From NCBI RefSeq assembly GCF_009184865.1, contig NZ_CP045096.1:3038001-3102000 (forward strand): a stretch of 64,000 bases of DNA, read 5' to 3'. Both the position numbers and the translations under genes were made by a program. Shown in pieces: positions 17,772 through 27,270 of the stretch. Position 1 is the first letter of the stretch; every line of letters starts with the position of its first letter. This DNA is from Streptomyces phaeolivaceus (lineage in GTDB: Bacteria > Actinomycetota > Actinomycetes > Streptomycetales > Streptomycetaceae). The notes beneath the pieces were generated by a model. It worked only from the letters and a program-made list of their open reading frames with translations, did not search any database and was not told where the DNA came from.

Positions 17772-18968
17772 CTACGCCGACATCGGGCGCTGCACTCTGA
17801 TGGACTGCAGCAGCCCCACCGCCACCCACACCGCGAACATCGACGACCCGCCGTACGACACGAACGGCAGGGGCAGACCGGCCACCGGCATGATGCCGAG
17901 GGTCATTCCGATGTTCTCGAAGGACTGGAACGCGAACCAGGCGATGATCCCGCCGGCCACGATCGTGCCGTACAGCTCGGTGGTCTCGCGGGCGATCCGG
18001 CAGGCCCGCCACAGGACGACACCGAGCAGCAGGATGATCAGCCCGGCGCCCACGAATCCCAGCTCCTCCCCCGCCACCGTGAAGACGAAGTCGGTCTGCT
18101 GCTCGGGCACGAACTGCCCGGTGGTCTGCGAGCCCTTGAACAGCCCGGTGCCGAGCAGTCCGCCGGAGCCGATCGCGATCCGGGCCTGGTTGGTGTTGTA
18201 GCCCACGCCCGCCGGGTCCAGCTCGGGGTTGGCGAAGGCCGCGAAGCGGTTGATCTGGTACTCGTCGAGCACCCCGAGCTGCCAGACCGCGATCGCGCCC
18301 ATCGCCCCGGTGCCGATGAGGCCGAGGACCCATCGGTTGGAGGCGCCCGAGGTGAGCAGGACGCCGAGCACGATGACCACCATGACCATGACCGAGCCGA
18401 GGTCGGGCATCAGCAGCACGATCAGTATCGGGACGGCGGCGAGACCGAGGGCCTGGACGACCGTGCGGTGGTCCGGGTGGGGTTTGTCGCCGGCGTCCAC
18501 CCGGGCCGCCAGCAGCATCGCCATCCCCAGGATGATCGTGATCTTCACGAACTCCGAGGGCTGCAGCGAGAAGCCGCCGCCGATGACGATCCAGGCGTGG
18601 GCGCCGTTGATCGTCGCGCCCAGCGGGGTCAGCACCAGAAGGATCAGCAGGACCGAGATGCCGTACAGGATGGGCACGGCCGTGCGCAGGGTGCGGTGGC
18701 CGAGCCAGACCGTGCCGATCATCAGGGCGAAGCCGATGCCGGTGTTGAGCAGGTGCCGGAAGAGGAAGTAGTACGGGTCGCCCTGGTTGAGTTCGGTGCG
18801 GTTGCGGGTCGCCGAGTAGACGAGGGCCGCGCCGATCAGGGAGAGCGCGATGGCCGAGAACAGTATCGGCCAGTCGAGCCGGCGGGCGAGCGAGTCCCGG
18901 GCGAACAGCCGGGTCCAGCCGGAGCGTTCGGGCCCGTACCCGGAGACGGAGAAGCTGTTGCCGGTCAT
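17772..18968 (-). CDS. rodA: RodA/FtsW-family SEDS peptidoglycan glycosyltransferase (398 aa)
   Basis: The protein has about ten hydrophobic helices and SEDS signatures, including LQPSEFVKITIILGMA, NQARIAIGSGGLLGTGLFKGSQTTG (split across the large loop) and LPFVSYGGSSMF near the C-terminus. It polymerises lipid II into glycan strands together with the class B PBP encoded just upstream. Its ATG overlaps the pbp2 stop by four bases. In Streptomyces this gene, sfr/rodA of the mre cluster, contributes to spore-wall synthesis and is not essential for tip growth. Confidence 0.93.
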   Translation of the reverse strand: MTGNSFSVSGYGPERSGWTRLFARDSLARRLDWPILFSAIALSLIGAALVYSATRNRTELNQGDPYYFLFRHLLNTGIGFALMIGTVWLGHRTLRTAVPILYGISVLLILLVLTPLGATINGAHAWIVIGGGFSLQPSEFVKITIILGMAMLLAARVDAGDKPHPDHRTVVQALGLAAVPILIVLLMPDLGSVMVMVVIVLGVLLTSGASNRWVLGLIGTGAMGAIAVWQLGVLDEYQINRFAAFANPELDPAGVGYNTNQARIAIGSGGLLGTGLFKGSQTTGQFVPEQQTDFVFTVAGEELGFVGAGLIILLLGVVLWRACRIARETTELYGTIVAGGIIAWFAFQSFENIGMTLGIMPVAGLPLPFVSYGGSSMFAVWVAVGLLQSIRVQRPMSA

Positions 18969-21235
18969 ACGGACGTCCTCCGCCTCTCGCGTCGACGTGC
19001 CGCGCGGTTGCCGTTGCCGCCGCGTGTGCTGACGATCGCCGCCAGGTCGGCCAGGGAGACCGGCTGGGCGAGCGGCCCGGCGGCCACCGTCTGCGCGTCC
19101 TCGGCGGCCTGCTCCTCGGCGCTCTTCTTCGGCGGGTAGTTCTCCAGTTTCGGGGCGTCGATCGAGCCGTCGGACTCGATCTTGGGCAGGCCCTTCTGCG
19201 GGGTGGACAGCAGCGCCTTCTTCTTGTCGATCTTGCCGTCCTCGGAGACGCCGTACAGCGCGTTGTACAGCTTGCGCACGGCGGGGGCGGAGGCGCCGGA
19301 GCCCGTACCACCCTGGGAGATCGTCATGACGATCGAGTAGTCCTTGGTGTACGTGGCGAACCAGGAGGTCGTCTGCTTGCCGTAGACCTCGGCCGTACCC
19401 GTCTTGGCGTGCATCGGGATCTGCTCCTGCGGCCAGCCCTCGAACCGCCAGGCCGCCGTACCCCGGGTCGCGACTCCTTCGAGGGCCTCGTCCATCTTGG
19501 CCAGCGTGCTCTTGTCTATCGGCAGCTTGCCGTGCGACTTGGGCGCGATCTCCTGCACGTTCTTGCCGTCGGCGCTGACGATCGCCTTGCCCACGGTGGG
19601 GTCGTAGAGGGTGCCGCCGTTGGAGATGGCCGCGTAGACGGTGGCCATCTGGATGGGGGTGACGAGGGTGTCTCCCTGGCCGATGGAGTAGTTGACGGAG
19701 TCACCGGCGCGCATGCGGTTGCCTTCGAGGCAGTTCTCGTACGCGATCTGCTCGGCGTACGTGCCGCCCTTCTTGCCGTACTTGCACCAGGCGTCCTTGT
19801 TGGCCTTCCAGTAGTCCAGCTTCCACTTGCGGTCCGGGATGCGGCCGGTGACCTCGTTGGGCAGGTCGATGCCGGTCTCGGCGCCCAGGCCGAACTGGTG
19901 GGCGGTCTTGTAGAACCAGTCGTTGGCGCCCTTCTTGGGCTTGATGCCACCGTCGCGCTTCCACTCCTCGTGGGAGAGCCGGTAGAAGACGGTGTCGCAG
20001 GAGACCTCCAGCGCCTTGCCGAGGCTGATGGCGCCGTATCCCTTGGACTCGAAGTTCTTGAAGACCTGGCCGCCGATCGAATACGAACTGGAGCATTCGT
20101 AGGGGCCGTTGAAGGAGTATCCGGCGTTCACCGCGGCGGCGGTGGGGACCACCTTGAAGATGGAGCCGGGGGCCGACTGGCCCTGGATCGCGCGGTTCAG
20201 CAGCGGGTAGTTGGACTTCTTGCCGGTGAGCTTGGCGTAGTCCTTGGCGGAGATGCCGCCGACCCAGGCGTTGGGGTCGTAGTCCGGGTTGGACGCCATG
20301 GCGACGACACGGCCGGTCTTGGCCTCCATGACGACGACGGCGCCGGAGTCGGCCTTGTAGTTCGTCCCGGTGTTGCGGTCGTTCTGCTTGCGGGCTTCCT
20401 TCATCGCCTCGTTCAGTTCGTACTCGGCGATGCGCTGCACGCGGGCGTCGACGCTGGTGACCAGGTTGGCGCCGGGCTGGGCGGGGTCCGCCTCGGCCTC
20501 GCCGATGACACGGCCGAGGTTGTCGACCTCGTACCGGGTGACGCCGGCCTTGCCGCGCAGCTCCTTGTCGTACTGGCGCTCCAGGCCGGAGCGGCCGACC
20601 TGGTCGGAGCGGAGATACGGCGAGTCGGTGTCCTGGGCCTTGGTGATCTCCTCGTCGGTGACCGGGGAGAGATAGCCGAGGACCTGCGAGGTCTTGGAGC
20701 CGCCGGGGCCGGCGTACCGGCGGACGGCCTGGGGCTCGGCGGTGATGCCGGGGAAGTCCTCGGAGCGTTCGCGGATCTGCAGGGCCTGCTTGGCGGTGGC
20801 CTCGTCGGTGATGGGGATCGGCTGATAGGGCGAGCCGTTCCAGCAGGGCTGGGGTGTCTTCGAGTCGCAGAGCCGAACCTTGTCCATGACGTCCTGGGGC
20901 TTCATGTCCAGGACGCCGGCGAGTTTGGTGAGGACGGCCTTGCCGTCGTCGTCCATCTTCAGCAGGTCGGTGCGGGAGGCGGAGACAACCAGCCGGGTCT
21001 CGTTGTCCGCGATCGGCACTCCGCGCGCGTCCAGGATCGAGCCGCGCACGGCGGGCTGGACGACCTGCTGGACGTGGTTGCCGGAGGCCTCCTTGGCGTA
21101 GGCGTCGCCCTCGCGGATCTGGAGGTACCAGAGGCGACCGCCGAGGGTGCCCAGGAGGGAGAAGACGAGGATCTGGATGATGATGAGCCGGATCTGGACC
21201 CGTGGGGTCCGCCCGGTCTCGGGGATGTTGGTCAC
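18965..21235 (-). CDS. Penicillin-binding protein 2, class B transpeptidase (756 aa)
   Basis: A single membrane helix (about residues 15-36) anchors the protein, followed by the PBP dimerisation/pedestal domain and the transpeptidase domain. The catalytic SxxK is in SAPGSIFKVV (S358, K361); SxN-type and KTG motifs follow (HAKTGTAEVYGK). A charged tail follows the transpeptidase domain. It cross-links peptidoglycan made by RodA and belongs to the MreBCD complex active in spore-wall formation. The gene overlaps rodA by four bases and follows mreD at 117 bases. Confidence 0.93.
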   Translation of the reverse strand: MTNIPETGRTPRVQIRLIIIQILVFSLLGTLGGRLWYLQIREGDAYAKEASGNHVQQVVQPAVRGSILDARGVPIADNETRLVVSASRTDLLKMDDDGKAVLTKLAGVLDMKPQDVMDKVRLCDSKTPQPCWNGSPYQPIPITDEATAKQALQIRERSEDFPGITAEPQAVRRYAGPGGSKTSQVLGYLSPVTDEEITKAQDTDSPYLRSDQVGRSGLERQYDKELRGKAGVTRYEVDNLGRVIGEAEADPAQPGANLVTSVDARVQRIAEYELNEAMKEARKQNDRNTGTNYKADSGAVVVMEAKTGRVVAMASNPDYDPNAWVGGISAKDYAKLTGKKSNYPLLNRAIQGQSAPGSIFKVVPTAAAVNAGYSFNGPYECSSSYSIGGQVFKNFESKGYGAISLGKALEVSCDTVFYRLSHEEWKRDGGIKPKKGANDWFYKTAHQFGLGAETGIDLPNEVTGRIPDRKWKLDYWKANKDAWCKYGKKGGTYAEQIAYENCLEGNRMRAGDSVNYSIGQGDTLVTPIQMATVYAAISNGGTLYDPTVGKAIVSADGKNVQEIAPKSHGKLPIDKSTLAKMDEALEGVATRGTAAWRFEGWPQEQIPMHAKTGTAEVYGKQTTSWFATYTKDYSIVMTISQGGTGSGASAPAVRKLYNALYGVSEDGKIDKKKALLSTPQKGLPKIESDGSIDAPKLENYPPKKSAEEQAAEDAQTVAAGPLAQPVSLADLAAIVSTRGGNGNRAARRRERRRTSV

Positions 21236-21352
21236 TGCCTGTCTCCCCCTCTCAGTACGACGACGGGCTGTGGACGCTTACGCATGAAGAACGGCCGGCC
21301 GGTGAGCGTCCGTTCCACCGTGGCGCACTCGTTCGAGTGAACTCGTCGGTGG

Positions 21353-22024
21353 TCACAGCCGCTTGACCCCCTTGATGCGTCCCGCGCGGGCCATCCGTGA
21401 GCGGGCGGCCTTCATGCGGAGGCCGCCGCGCTGACTGCCGATGCGCAGGCCGGTGCCGCCGGAGAGCCAGCCGGAGGAGACGTCGGACGCCTTGGTGGCG
21501 CTGCCCGTCTCGGCGAGCGGGTCGTTCTCGGCGCGCCGGGCGAGCGCCATGACGCCGGGGACGACGAAGGGCGCGAGCAGCAGGTCGTAGAGCGCGGCGG
21601 TGAACAGCAGGCTGGGCAGGCCGACATGGCGGGCGGCGTCGTCGCCGACGAGGGCGCCGACCCCGGCGTACAGCAGGGTCGCACCGAGCGCGGCGACGAC
21701 GACCACGGCCATCGGCCCGGTCGCCGACTTCAGCCGGCCGGTCTCGGGTTTCGCCAGGCCCGCGAGGTAGCCGATGACGCAGAGGACCAGCGCGTACCGC
21801 CCGGCCGCGTGGTCGGCGGGGGGTGCGAGGTCGGACAGCAGGCCGGCGCCGAAGCCGATGAGGGCGCCGCCGACATGGCCGTAGACCAGGGCGAGGCCGA
21901 GCACGGTGAGGAGCACCAGGTCGGGGACGGCGCCCGGGAGATGGAGTCTGGCGAGGACGCTCACCTGGATCACCAGGGCGACGATCACCAGGGTGGTGGA
22001 GAGCAGCATCCGGTTGAAGCGCAT
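21353..22024 (-). CDS. mreD: MreD rod-shape membrane protein (223 aa)
   Basis: The protein has five to six hydrophobic helices and the MreD pattern RLHLPGAVPDLVLLTVLGLAL near the N-terminus. It is followed by a basic C-terminal tail (RSRMARAGRIKGVKRL) longer than in E. coli MreD. It links MreC to the PBP2-RodA synthase in the membrane. It lies 28 bases after mreC on the same strand, so co-transcription is expected. Confidence 0.88.
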   Translation of the reverse strand: MRFNRMLLSTTLVIVALVIQVSVLARLHLPGAVPDLVLLTVLGLALVYGHVGGALIGFGAGLLSDLAPPADHAAGRYALVLCVIGYLAGLAKPETGRLKSATGPMAVVVVAALGATLLYAGVGALVGDDAARHVGLPSLLFTAALYDLLLAPFVVPGVMALARRAENDPLAETGSATKASDVSSGWLSGGTGLRIGSQRGGLRMKAARSRMARAGRIKGVKRL

Positions 22025-22052
22025 GAAGGGGTCAGCTCCTACTGTCCTACGT

Positions 22053-23030
22053 CTACTGCTCTTGCGGCTGTCCGTCGGTGCCGTCGCCGGGTTCGCCCGC
22101 GCCCGGCGTGACCGTCACCGTCACGGTCGGCGTGGGGGTGGCCTTCGGCTTGTTCGGCAGGACGGTGTCGCGCGGGTCCTTGCGGGGCGGCTGGACGACG
22201 ACGCCGACGATGTCGAGCTGGGTGAAGGCCACGAACGGCTTGACGTAGATCGTGCGGGTGAGGTCGCCGCCGGAGGGGTCGACCTTGGAGACCATGCCGA
22301 CCGGGACGCCGGGGACGAACGGCTTGTCGGCCTGGGAGCCGAAGGTGACGAGGCGGTCGCCGGCCTTCACCTTGGCCTTTCCGTTGAGGAGTTCGACGCG
22401 CAGCGGGCGGTCGCCCTGGCCGGAGGCGAAGCCGAGTTCGTCGGTGGCCTCCATACGGGTGCCGACGGTGAAGTCGGGGTCGTTGGCGAGGAGCACGGTC
22501 GCGGTGTTCGGTCCGACGGTGGTGACGCGGCCGACGAGCCCGTCGCCGTTGAGGACGGTCATGTCGCGGGTGATGCCGTCGTCGCTGCCGATGTCGATGG
22601 TGACGGTCCAGGAGAAGCCCTGGGCCGCTCCTATGGCGATGACCTCGGCGCCCTTGATGCCGTACTGGCCGTTCGCCGCGGTCTTCAGCATCTTGTCGAG
22701 CTGTTCGAGCCTGCTGCTGTTGCGGTCGTCGCTGCCGAGGGACGCCTTCAGTTCGGCGTTCTCCTTCTCCAGCGCGGCGAGGCGGTCGTGGCGGGTACCG
22801 GAGTCGCGGACGGCGCTTATGGCGTTGCCGATCGGGTCGACGGCGGTCGACACACCGTCCTCGATCGGGCCGAAGACGGTGGCGGCGGCACGTCGGGCAC
22901 CGTCGACCGGTGAGTCCTCCCCGCCGCGGATGTCCACCGTGATCAGCGCGAACGCGACGGCGATCAGCAGCACCAGGAGCAGCCGGCTCTCTCGTGTGTC
23001 CCTCACGTGCGGCGGCCGTGCCTTCCTCAT
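22053..23030 (-). CDS. mreC: MreC rod-shape/spore-wall scaffold protein (325 aa)
   Basis: A cytoplasmic basic start and one membrane helix (LLLVLLIAVAFALITVDI, about 17-34) are followed by a coiled coil (RLAALEKENAELKASLG) and the beta-rich MreC domain (DIGSDDGITRDMTVLNGDGLVGRV). The tail is a flexible Pro/Thr segment. MreC bridges MreB and the periplasmic face of PBP2. The 150-bp gap to mreB may carry a promoter or processing site. Confidence 0.9.
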   Translation of the reverse strand: MRKARPPHVRDTRESRLLLVLLIAVAFALITVDIRGGEDSPVDGARRAAATVFGPIEDGVSTAVDPIGNAISAVRDSGTRHDRLAALEKENAELKASLGSDDRNSSRLEQLDKMLKTAANGQYGIKGAEVIAIGAAQGFSWTVTIDIGSDDGITRDMTVLNGDGLVGRVTTVGPNTATVLLANDPDFTVGTRMEATDELGFASGQGDRPLRVELLNGKAKVKAGDRLVTFGSQADKPFVPGVPVGMVSKVDPSGGDLTRTIYVKPFVAFTQLDIVGVVVQPPRKDPRDTVLPNKPKATPTPTVTVTVTPGAGEPGDGTDGQPQEQ

Positions 23031-23180
23031 AGGAATTCGACAGGATTGGGGGAATTCGGGTAGCCCCTAGGAATCCCGAGCGGGGAACCGTAGGGGCGCT
23101 TTGTGGGAGCTTATGCCTCTATATCAACGATCCGCCGCACGAGAAGAGAACGTCCCGTACGGCGGAATCGAAGAGTTATG

Positions 23181-24212
23181 TCATCTACGGGGCTGGGCGT
23201 CGAGAACCTGCTGCAACGCCTCGAACTCCTCGACGCACTTGCCGGAGCCGAGCGCCACACTGTCCAGCGGATCCTCGGCGATATGGATGGGCATTCCGGT
23301 CTCCCGGCGCAGCCGCTCGTCCAGGCCGCGGAGCAGGGCGCCGCCGCCGGTGAGGACGATGCCTCGGTCCATGATGTCGCCGGAGAGTTCCGGCGGGCAT
23401 TTGTCGAGGGTCGTCTTGACGGCGTCGACGATGGCGTTGACGGGTTCCTCGATCGCCTTCCGCACTTCACCGGCGGAGATGACGACGGTCTTGGGCAGCC
23501 CGGACACCAGGTCCCGGCCGCGGATTTCGGTGTGCTCGTCAGCGTCGAGGTCGTACGCCGAACCGATCGTGATCTTGATCTGTTCGGCCGTCCGCTCACC
23601 GAGGAGGAGCGAGTACTCCTTCTTGATGTGCTGGATGATCGCGTTGTCCAACTCGTCGCCCGCGACGCGGATGGACTGGGCGGTGACGATGCCGCCGAGG
23701 GAGATGACCGCGACCTCCGTGGTGCCGCCGCCGATGTCCACCACCATGTTGCCCGTGGCCTCGTGGACCGGCAGGCCGGAGCCGATGGCCGCGGCCATGG
23801 GCTCCTCGATGATGTGCACCTGACGGGCGCCGGCCTGGGAGGACGCCTCGATGACGGCGCGACGCTCGACACCGGTGATGCCGGACGGCACGCAGACGAC
23901 GACCCGAGGACGGGCGAGATACCGCCGCTTGTGGATCTTCAGGATGAAGTAGCGGAGCATCCGCTCGGTGATCTCGAAGTCGGCGATGACACCGTCCTTC
24001 AGCGGACGTACGGCAACGATGTTGCCGGGGGTCCGCCCGATCATCTTCTTCGCCTCCGCGCCGACCGCGAGAATTCCACCGGTGTTGGTGTTGATCGCGA
24101 CGACGGACGGCTCGTTCAGTACGATCCCGCGACCCCTGACGTACACCAGCGTGTTGGCGGTCCCGAGGTCGACAGCCATGTCACGGCCGATGAACGACAT
24201 TGAGTTCCCCAT
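23181..24212 (-). CDS. mreB: MreB actin-like cytoskeletal protein (343 aa)
   Basis: The sequence is a canonical bacterial actin: phosphate-binding loop [15 protein letters not shown] near residues 11-25, [30 protein letters not shown] as phosphate 2, and [14 protein letters not shown] as the adenosine motif. In Streptomyces MreB is dispensable for vegetative tip growth but organises the sporulation septum and spore wall. ATG at 24212 is given; an ATG four codons later (24200) has a better-spaced GGGGAA. First gene of the mreBCD-pbp2-rodA run. Confidence 0.95.
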   Translation of the reverse strand: MGNSMSFIGRDMAVDLGTANTLVYVRGRGIVLNEPSVVAINTNTGGILAVGAEAKKMIGRTPGNIVAVRPLKDGVIADFEITERMLRYFILKIHKRRYLARPRVVVCVPSGITGVERRAVIEASSQAGARQVHIIEEPMAAAIGSGLPVHEATGNMVVDIGGGTTEVAVISLGGIVTAQSIRVAGDELDNAIIQHIKKEYSLLLGERTAEQIKITIGSAYDLDADEHTEIRGRDLVSGLPKTVVISAGEVRKAIEEPVNAIVDAVKTTLDKCPPELSGDIMDRGIVLTGGGALLRGLDERLRRETGMPIHIAEDPLDSVALGSGKCVEEFEALQQVLDAQPRR

Positions 24213-24576
24213 CAGGATTCGTGTGGCCTTCCCAGGAGAGCACTGAGGGCTTTTGAGTGCCTTTCAGGCTTTTTCGGGTCGGCGAAGTGGGTGCTGTGAC
24301 GTGAAGGCTTACATCGTAGTCTCGCCCGCACGAACACTGCGCGAGGGTCTTCACCATTGTGGGCATGCGATGCGCCGCCTCGCCTGCGGAGACGATCCAT
24401 CGGGGGTGCACGTTCCCTCGATCGCCCCGCGTATGCCGTTGTACGGCCGGATTTTCGGCGGGGGTTGGCTGGTCAGCCGGGGTAGGCCGTGTGGGTGGTG
24501 GCCGTGTTGCGAGAAGAGTAGGTGGGGCGGGGGCGGGGGCGGGACCGATCACCGGCCCCCGCCGTCGCGGACGCGG
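24213..24576. other. mreB upstream region and ndk terminator
   Basis: No gene is supported. The end next to ndk has the hairpin GCGGGGGC (24533-24540)/GCCCCCGC (24555-24562), a likely ndk terminator. The remainder must hold the mreB promoter(s), but I cannot pick a clear -10/-35 pair. Confidence 0.5.
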
Positions 24577-24990
24577 CTACGCGCGTCCGGGGAAGAAGAT
24601 CTTCAGCTCGCGCTCGGCGGACTCCTCGGAGTCCGACGCGTGGATGAGGTTCTCGCGCACGATGACGCCGTAGTCACCGCGGATGGAACCGGGCTGGGCG
24701 GCGATCGGATCGGTCGGGCCGGCCAGCGCCCGCACCCCCTCGATGACCCGCTCGCCCTCGACGATCAGCGCGACGACCGGACCGGAGGCCATGAACTCGA
24801 CGAGCGGCTCGTAGAAGGGGCGGCCGACGTGCTCGCCGTAGTGCTGCTCCAGCAGGGCACGGTCCAGAACCCGCATCTCCAGCGCGGTGATGCGCCAGTC
24901 GGCCTTGCGCTCGATACGGCCGACGATCTCGCCGATCAGGCCCCGGCGAACGGTGTCGGGCTTGAGCAGGACGAGGGTGCGCTGGGACAT
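24577..24990 (-). CDS. ndk: Nucleoside diphosphate kinase (137 aa)
   Basis: The enzyme transfers the gamma phosphate from ATP to NDPs via a phosphohistidine. The NDK signature is seen at TLVLLKPDTVRRG near the start and the active-site histidine in NLIHASDS (H117). The ATG at 24990 gives the standard length; an upstream extension of the frame is not conserved-looking. It follows the DUF4233 and folC genes on the same strand. Confidence 0.96.
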   Translation of the reverse strand: MSQRTLVLLKPDTVRRGLIGEIVGRIERKADWRITALEMRVLDRALLEQHYGEHVGRPFYEPLVEFMASGPVVALIVEGERVIEGVRALAGPTDPIAAQPGSIRGDYGVIVRENLIHASDSEESAERELKIFFPGRA

Positions 24991-25207
24991 GGTGTGCGGC
25001 TCCTTGAGGCCTGAACGGTATGCGGTGGGGCCGAGGTTACAGGGTGTGATGGACAGGGCGGCACCCGGATCCGCCGGCAGCCCCGCATGCGCGGGGAGCA
25101 CGACCCGCACTACGGCGAGCGGAAGGGAAAGCCGGGACCACCCCCGCGGCAGCGGGGAAAATCCGGGTGCCGGAACCAGTGAAGCGCACCGCACCGACAG
25201 TCGTCGC

Positions 25208-25555
25208 CTACCCGGCGTCGCCGGCCGTCTGCGCCGCGAACCGGGCCTTCGCCTCGTCGACCTTCCGGCCGAAATGGACCGAGGCCCACCACAGGGCGGC
25301 GAAGACCGCGCCCATGAAGAACATGGTCGGGACGAAGAAGCCGGAGAGGATCAGCGCGATCTGGAGTGCCCAGCCGAGTTGGACGCCGCCCGGCCGGGTG
25401 ACGAGGCCGCACAGCAGGACGCACAGGAACATCGCGATGCCGCTGACCGTCCAGACCGTCGACATGGACAGTTCCGGGTCCTTCATGGCGACCAGCCCGG
25501 CGAAGCCGATCACGAAGAACTCGCCGATCAGGGTCGAAGCACAGAGGGTACGCAT
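25208..25555 (-). CDS. DUF4233 small membrane protein (115 aa)
   Basis: Three to four hydrophobic helices (LIGEFFVIGFAGLVAM, VSGIAMFLCVLLCGLV, LQIALILSGFFVPTMFFMGAVFAALWW) and a short basic tail match the DUF4233 family, which always sits directly after folC in actinobacteria. The ATG at 25555 is preferred; it lies ten bases after the folC stop, with GGGAAGGG before that stop. Its role is unknown. Constant linkage to folC and ndk suggests a link with folate or nucleotide metabolism, but this is only context. Confidence 0.82.
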   Translation of the reverse strand: MRTLCASTLIGEFFVIGFAGLVAMKDPELSMSTVWTVSGIAMFLCVLLCGLVTRPGGVQLGWALQIALILSGFFVPTMFFMGAVFAALWWASVHFGRKVDEAKARFAAQTAGDAG

Positions 25556-25565
25556 GGTGTGGAAC

Positions 25566-27074
25566 TCAGCCCTTCCCCAGCAGCAGCCGGGCCTCGCCGA
25601 CGGTGATGACGGAACCGGTGACGAGGACGCCACCGCCCGCGAACTCGCCCTCCTCCTCGGCGAGCGTGATCGCCGCCTCCAGGGCGTCCGGCAGCCGCGG
25701 TTCGACCTGCACCCGCTCCTCGCCGAACACCTCGACCGCGATCCCGGCCAGCTCGTCGGCGTCCATCGCGCGATGGCTGGCGTTCTGGGTGATCACGACC
25801 TCGGCGAAGATCGGTTCGAAGGCCTCCAGGAGACCCCGTACGTTCTTGTCGCCACTGGCCCCGACCACACCGATCAGCCGGCTGAAGTCGAACGCCTCTC
25901 CGACGGCCTCGGCGGTGGCCCGCGCGCCCGCCGGGTTGTGGGCGGCGTCGAGGACGACGGTCGGGGACCGTCGTACGACTTCGAGCCGGCCCGGTGAGGA
26001 GACCGCCGCGAAGGCCTTGCGGACCGTGTCCAGGTCCAGCGGTTCCGGGCGCTGCGAGCCGACGCCGAAGAACGCCTCGACCGCGGCAAGGGCGACGGCC
26101 GCGTTGTGCGCCTGGTACGGGCCGTGCAGCGGGAGATACACCTCGGGGTACTCGCCGCCCAGGCCGCGCAGGGTGAGCATCTGTCCGCCGACGGCGACCT
26201 GCCGGGCGACGACACCGAACTCCAGGCCCTCCCGGGCCACCGTCGCGTCCACCTCCACGGCCTTCTTCAGCATCACCTGCGCCGCGTCCACCGGCTGCTG
26301 CGCCAGGATCACGGCCGCGTCCTGCTTGACGATCCCGGCCTTCTCCACGGCGATCTCGGCGGTCGTCCCGCCCAGCCGGTCGGTGTGGTCGAGGTCGATG
26401 GGCGTGACGACGGCCACGTCCCCGTCGATGACGTTGGTGGCGTCCCAGGTGCCGCCCATGCCCACCTCGACGACGGCCACGTCCACGGGGGCGTCGGCGA
26501 AGGCGGCGTACGCCATGCCGGTCAGCACCTCGAAGAAGGAGAGCCGGTACTCCTGCTGGGAGTCGACCATCTCGATGTACGGCTTGATGTCCTCGTACGT
26601 CTCGATGAAGCGCTCGGCGGAGATCGGGGCGCCGTCCAGGCTGATGCGCTCGGTGATCGACTGGACGTGCGGGGAGGTGTACCGGCCGGTGCGCAGCTCG
26701 AAGGCGCCGAGGAGGGCCTCGATCATGCGGGCGGTGGAGGTCTTGCCGTTGGTGCCGGTGATGTGGATGGAGGGGTAGGAGCGCTGGGGCTCGCCCAGGA
26801 CGTCCATCAGCGCGGCGATCCGGGTGACCGAGGGCTCCAGCTTGGTCTCGCCCCAGCGGGTCGCGAGGTCGGTCTCGACCGCGCGCAGCGCCTTGTCGAG
26901 GGCCGGGTCGGTGGGGCGCGAGGGGACGTCGGTCTCCGGCGCGCCGCCCTGGGCACGCAGGGTACGGCTGCCGGCCTCGATCACCGCGAGGTCGGGATCC
27001 CTGTCGGTCTCCGCGGCGATGATCTCCTCGAACGGGTCGATCGGCTCGGGCTGCGACTCACTGCGTTCACTCAC
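25566..27074 (-). CDS. folC: Bifunctional folylpolyglutamate/dihydrofolate synthase (502 aa)
   Basis: This Mur-ligase-type enzyme adds glutamates to folates. The P-loop is ITGTNGKTSTAR (107-112 core), followed by the omega loop TGRYTSPHV and the central VVEVGMGGTWDATN. The C-terminal domain has LDAAHNPAGARA. The first about 55 residues are an acidic extension not needed for the fold. It is longer than E. coli FolC (422 aa), as usual in Streptomyces. A strong hairpin separates it from valS. Confidence 0.94.
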   Translation of the reverse strand: MSERSESQPEPIDPFEEIIAAETDRDPDLAVIEAGSRTLRAQGGAPETDVPSRPTDPALDKALRAVETDLATRWGETKLEPSVTRIAALMDVLGEPQRSYPSIHITGTNGKTSTARMIEALLGAFELRTGRYTSPHVQSITERISLDGAPISAERFIETYEDIKPYIEMVDSQQEYRLSFFEVLTGMAYAAFADAPVDVAVVEVGMGGTWDATNVIDGDVAVVTPIDLDHTDRLGGTTAEIAVEKAGIVKQDAAVILAQQPVDAAQVMLKKAVEVDATVAREGLEFGVVARQVAVGGQMLTLRGLGGEYPEVYLPLHGPYQAHNAAVALAAVEAFFGVGSQRPEPLDLDTVRKAFAAVSSPGRLEVVRRSPTVVLDAAHNPAGARATAEAVGEAFDFSRLIGVVGASGDKNVRGLLEAFEPIFAEVVITQNASHRAMDADELAGIAVEVFGEERVQVEPRLPDALEAAITLAEEEGEFAGGGVLVTGSVITVGEARLLLGKG

Positions 27075-27147
27075 GGGGTCAGTCTACGGATCGGGCGCCT
27101 GAGAGCTCGGGGGTACCCGCTGTAGAGCGGCTGCGGGTGGTGTGTGG

Positions 27148-27173
27148 CTGGTCGCGCAGTTCCCCGCACCCCC
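27148..27173 (-). repeat. Dispersed GCGCAGTTCCCCGC intergenic repeat, copy 1
   Basis: CTGGTCGCGCAGTTCCCCGC is followed by a C-run. The same motif recurs at 34149-34264, 39066-39100 and 42834-42917 in this window. Confidence 0.7.
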
Positions 27174-27222
27174 TTGGGTGACCGGCGGTCGCCAGGTTCC
27201 CCGCTCCCTGCGGGCAGCCGAG

Positions 27223-27251
27223 GGCCCCGGTGCCTGGTCGGCACCGGGGCC
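27223..27251. terminator. Terminator hairpin after valS
   Basis: A perfect 12-bp stem, GGCCCCGGTGCC/GGCACCGGGGCC, with a 5-base loop lies 20 bases beyond the valS stop. Confidence 0.75.
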
Positions 27252-27270
27252 TCCGCCTACCTACGATCCG

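Noticed and set aside
24181..24552. 123-codon minus frame upstream of mreB
   Set aside because: It overlaps the mreB start and regulatory region, is Pro/Thr-rich at its start and lacks a ribosome binding site.
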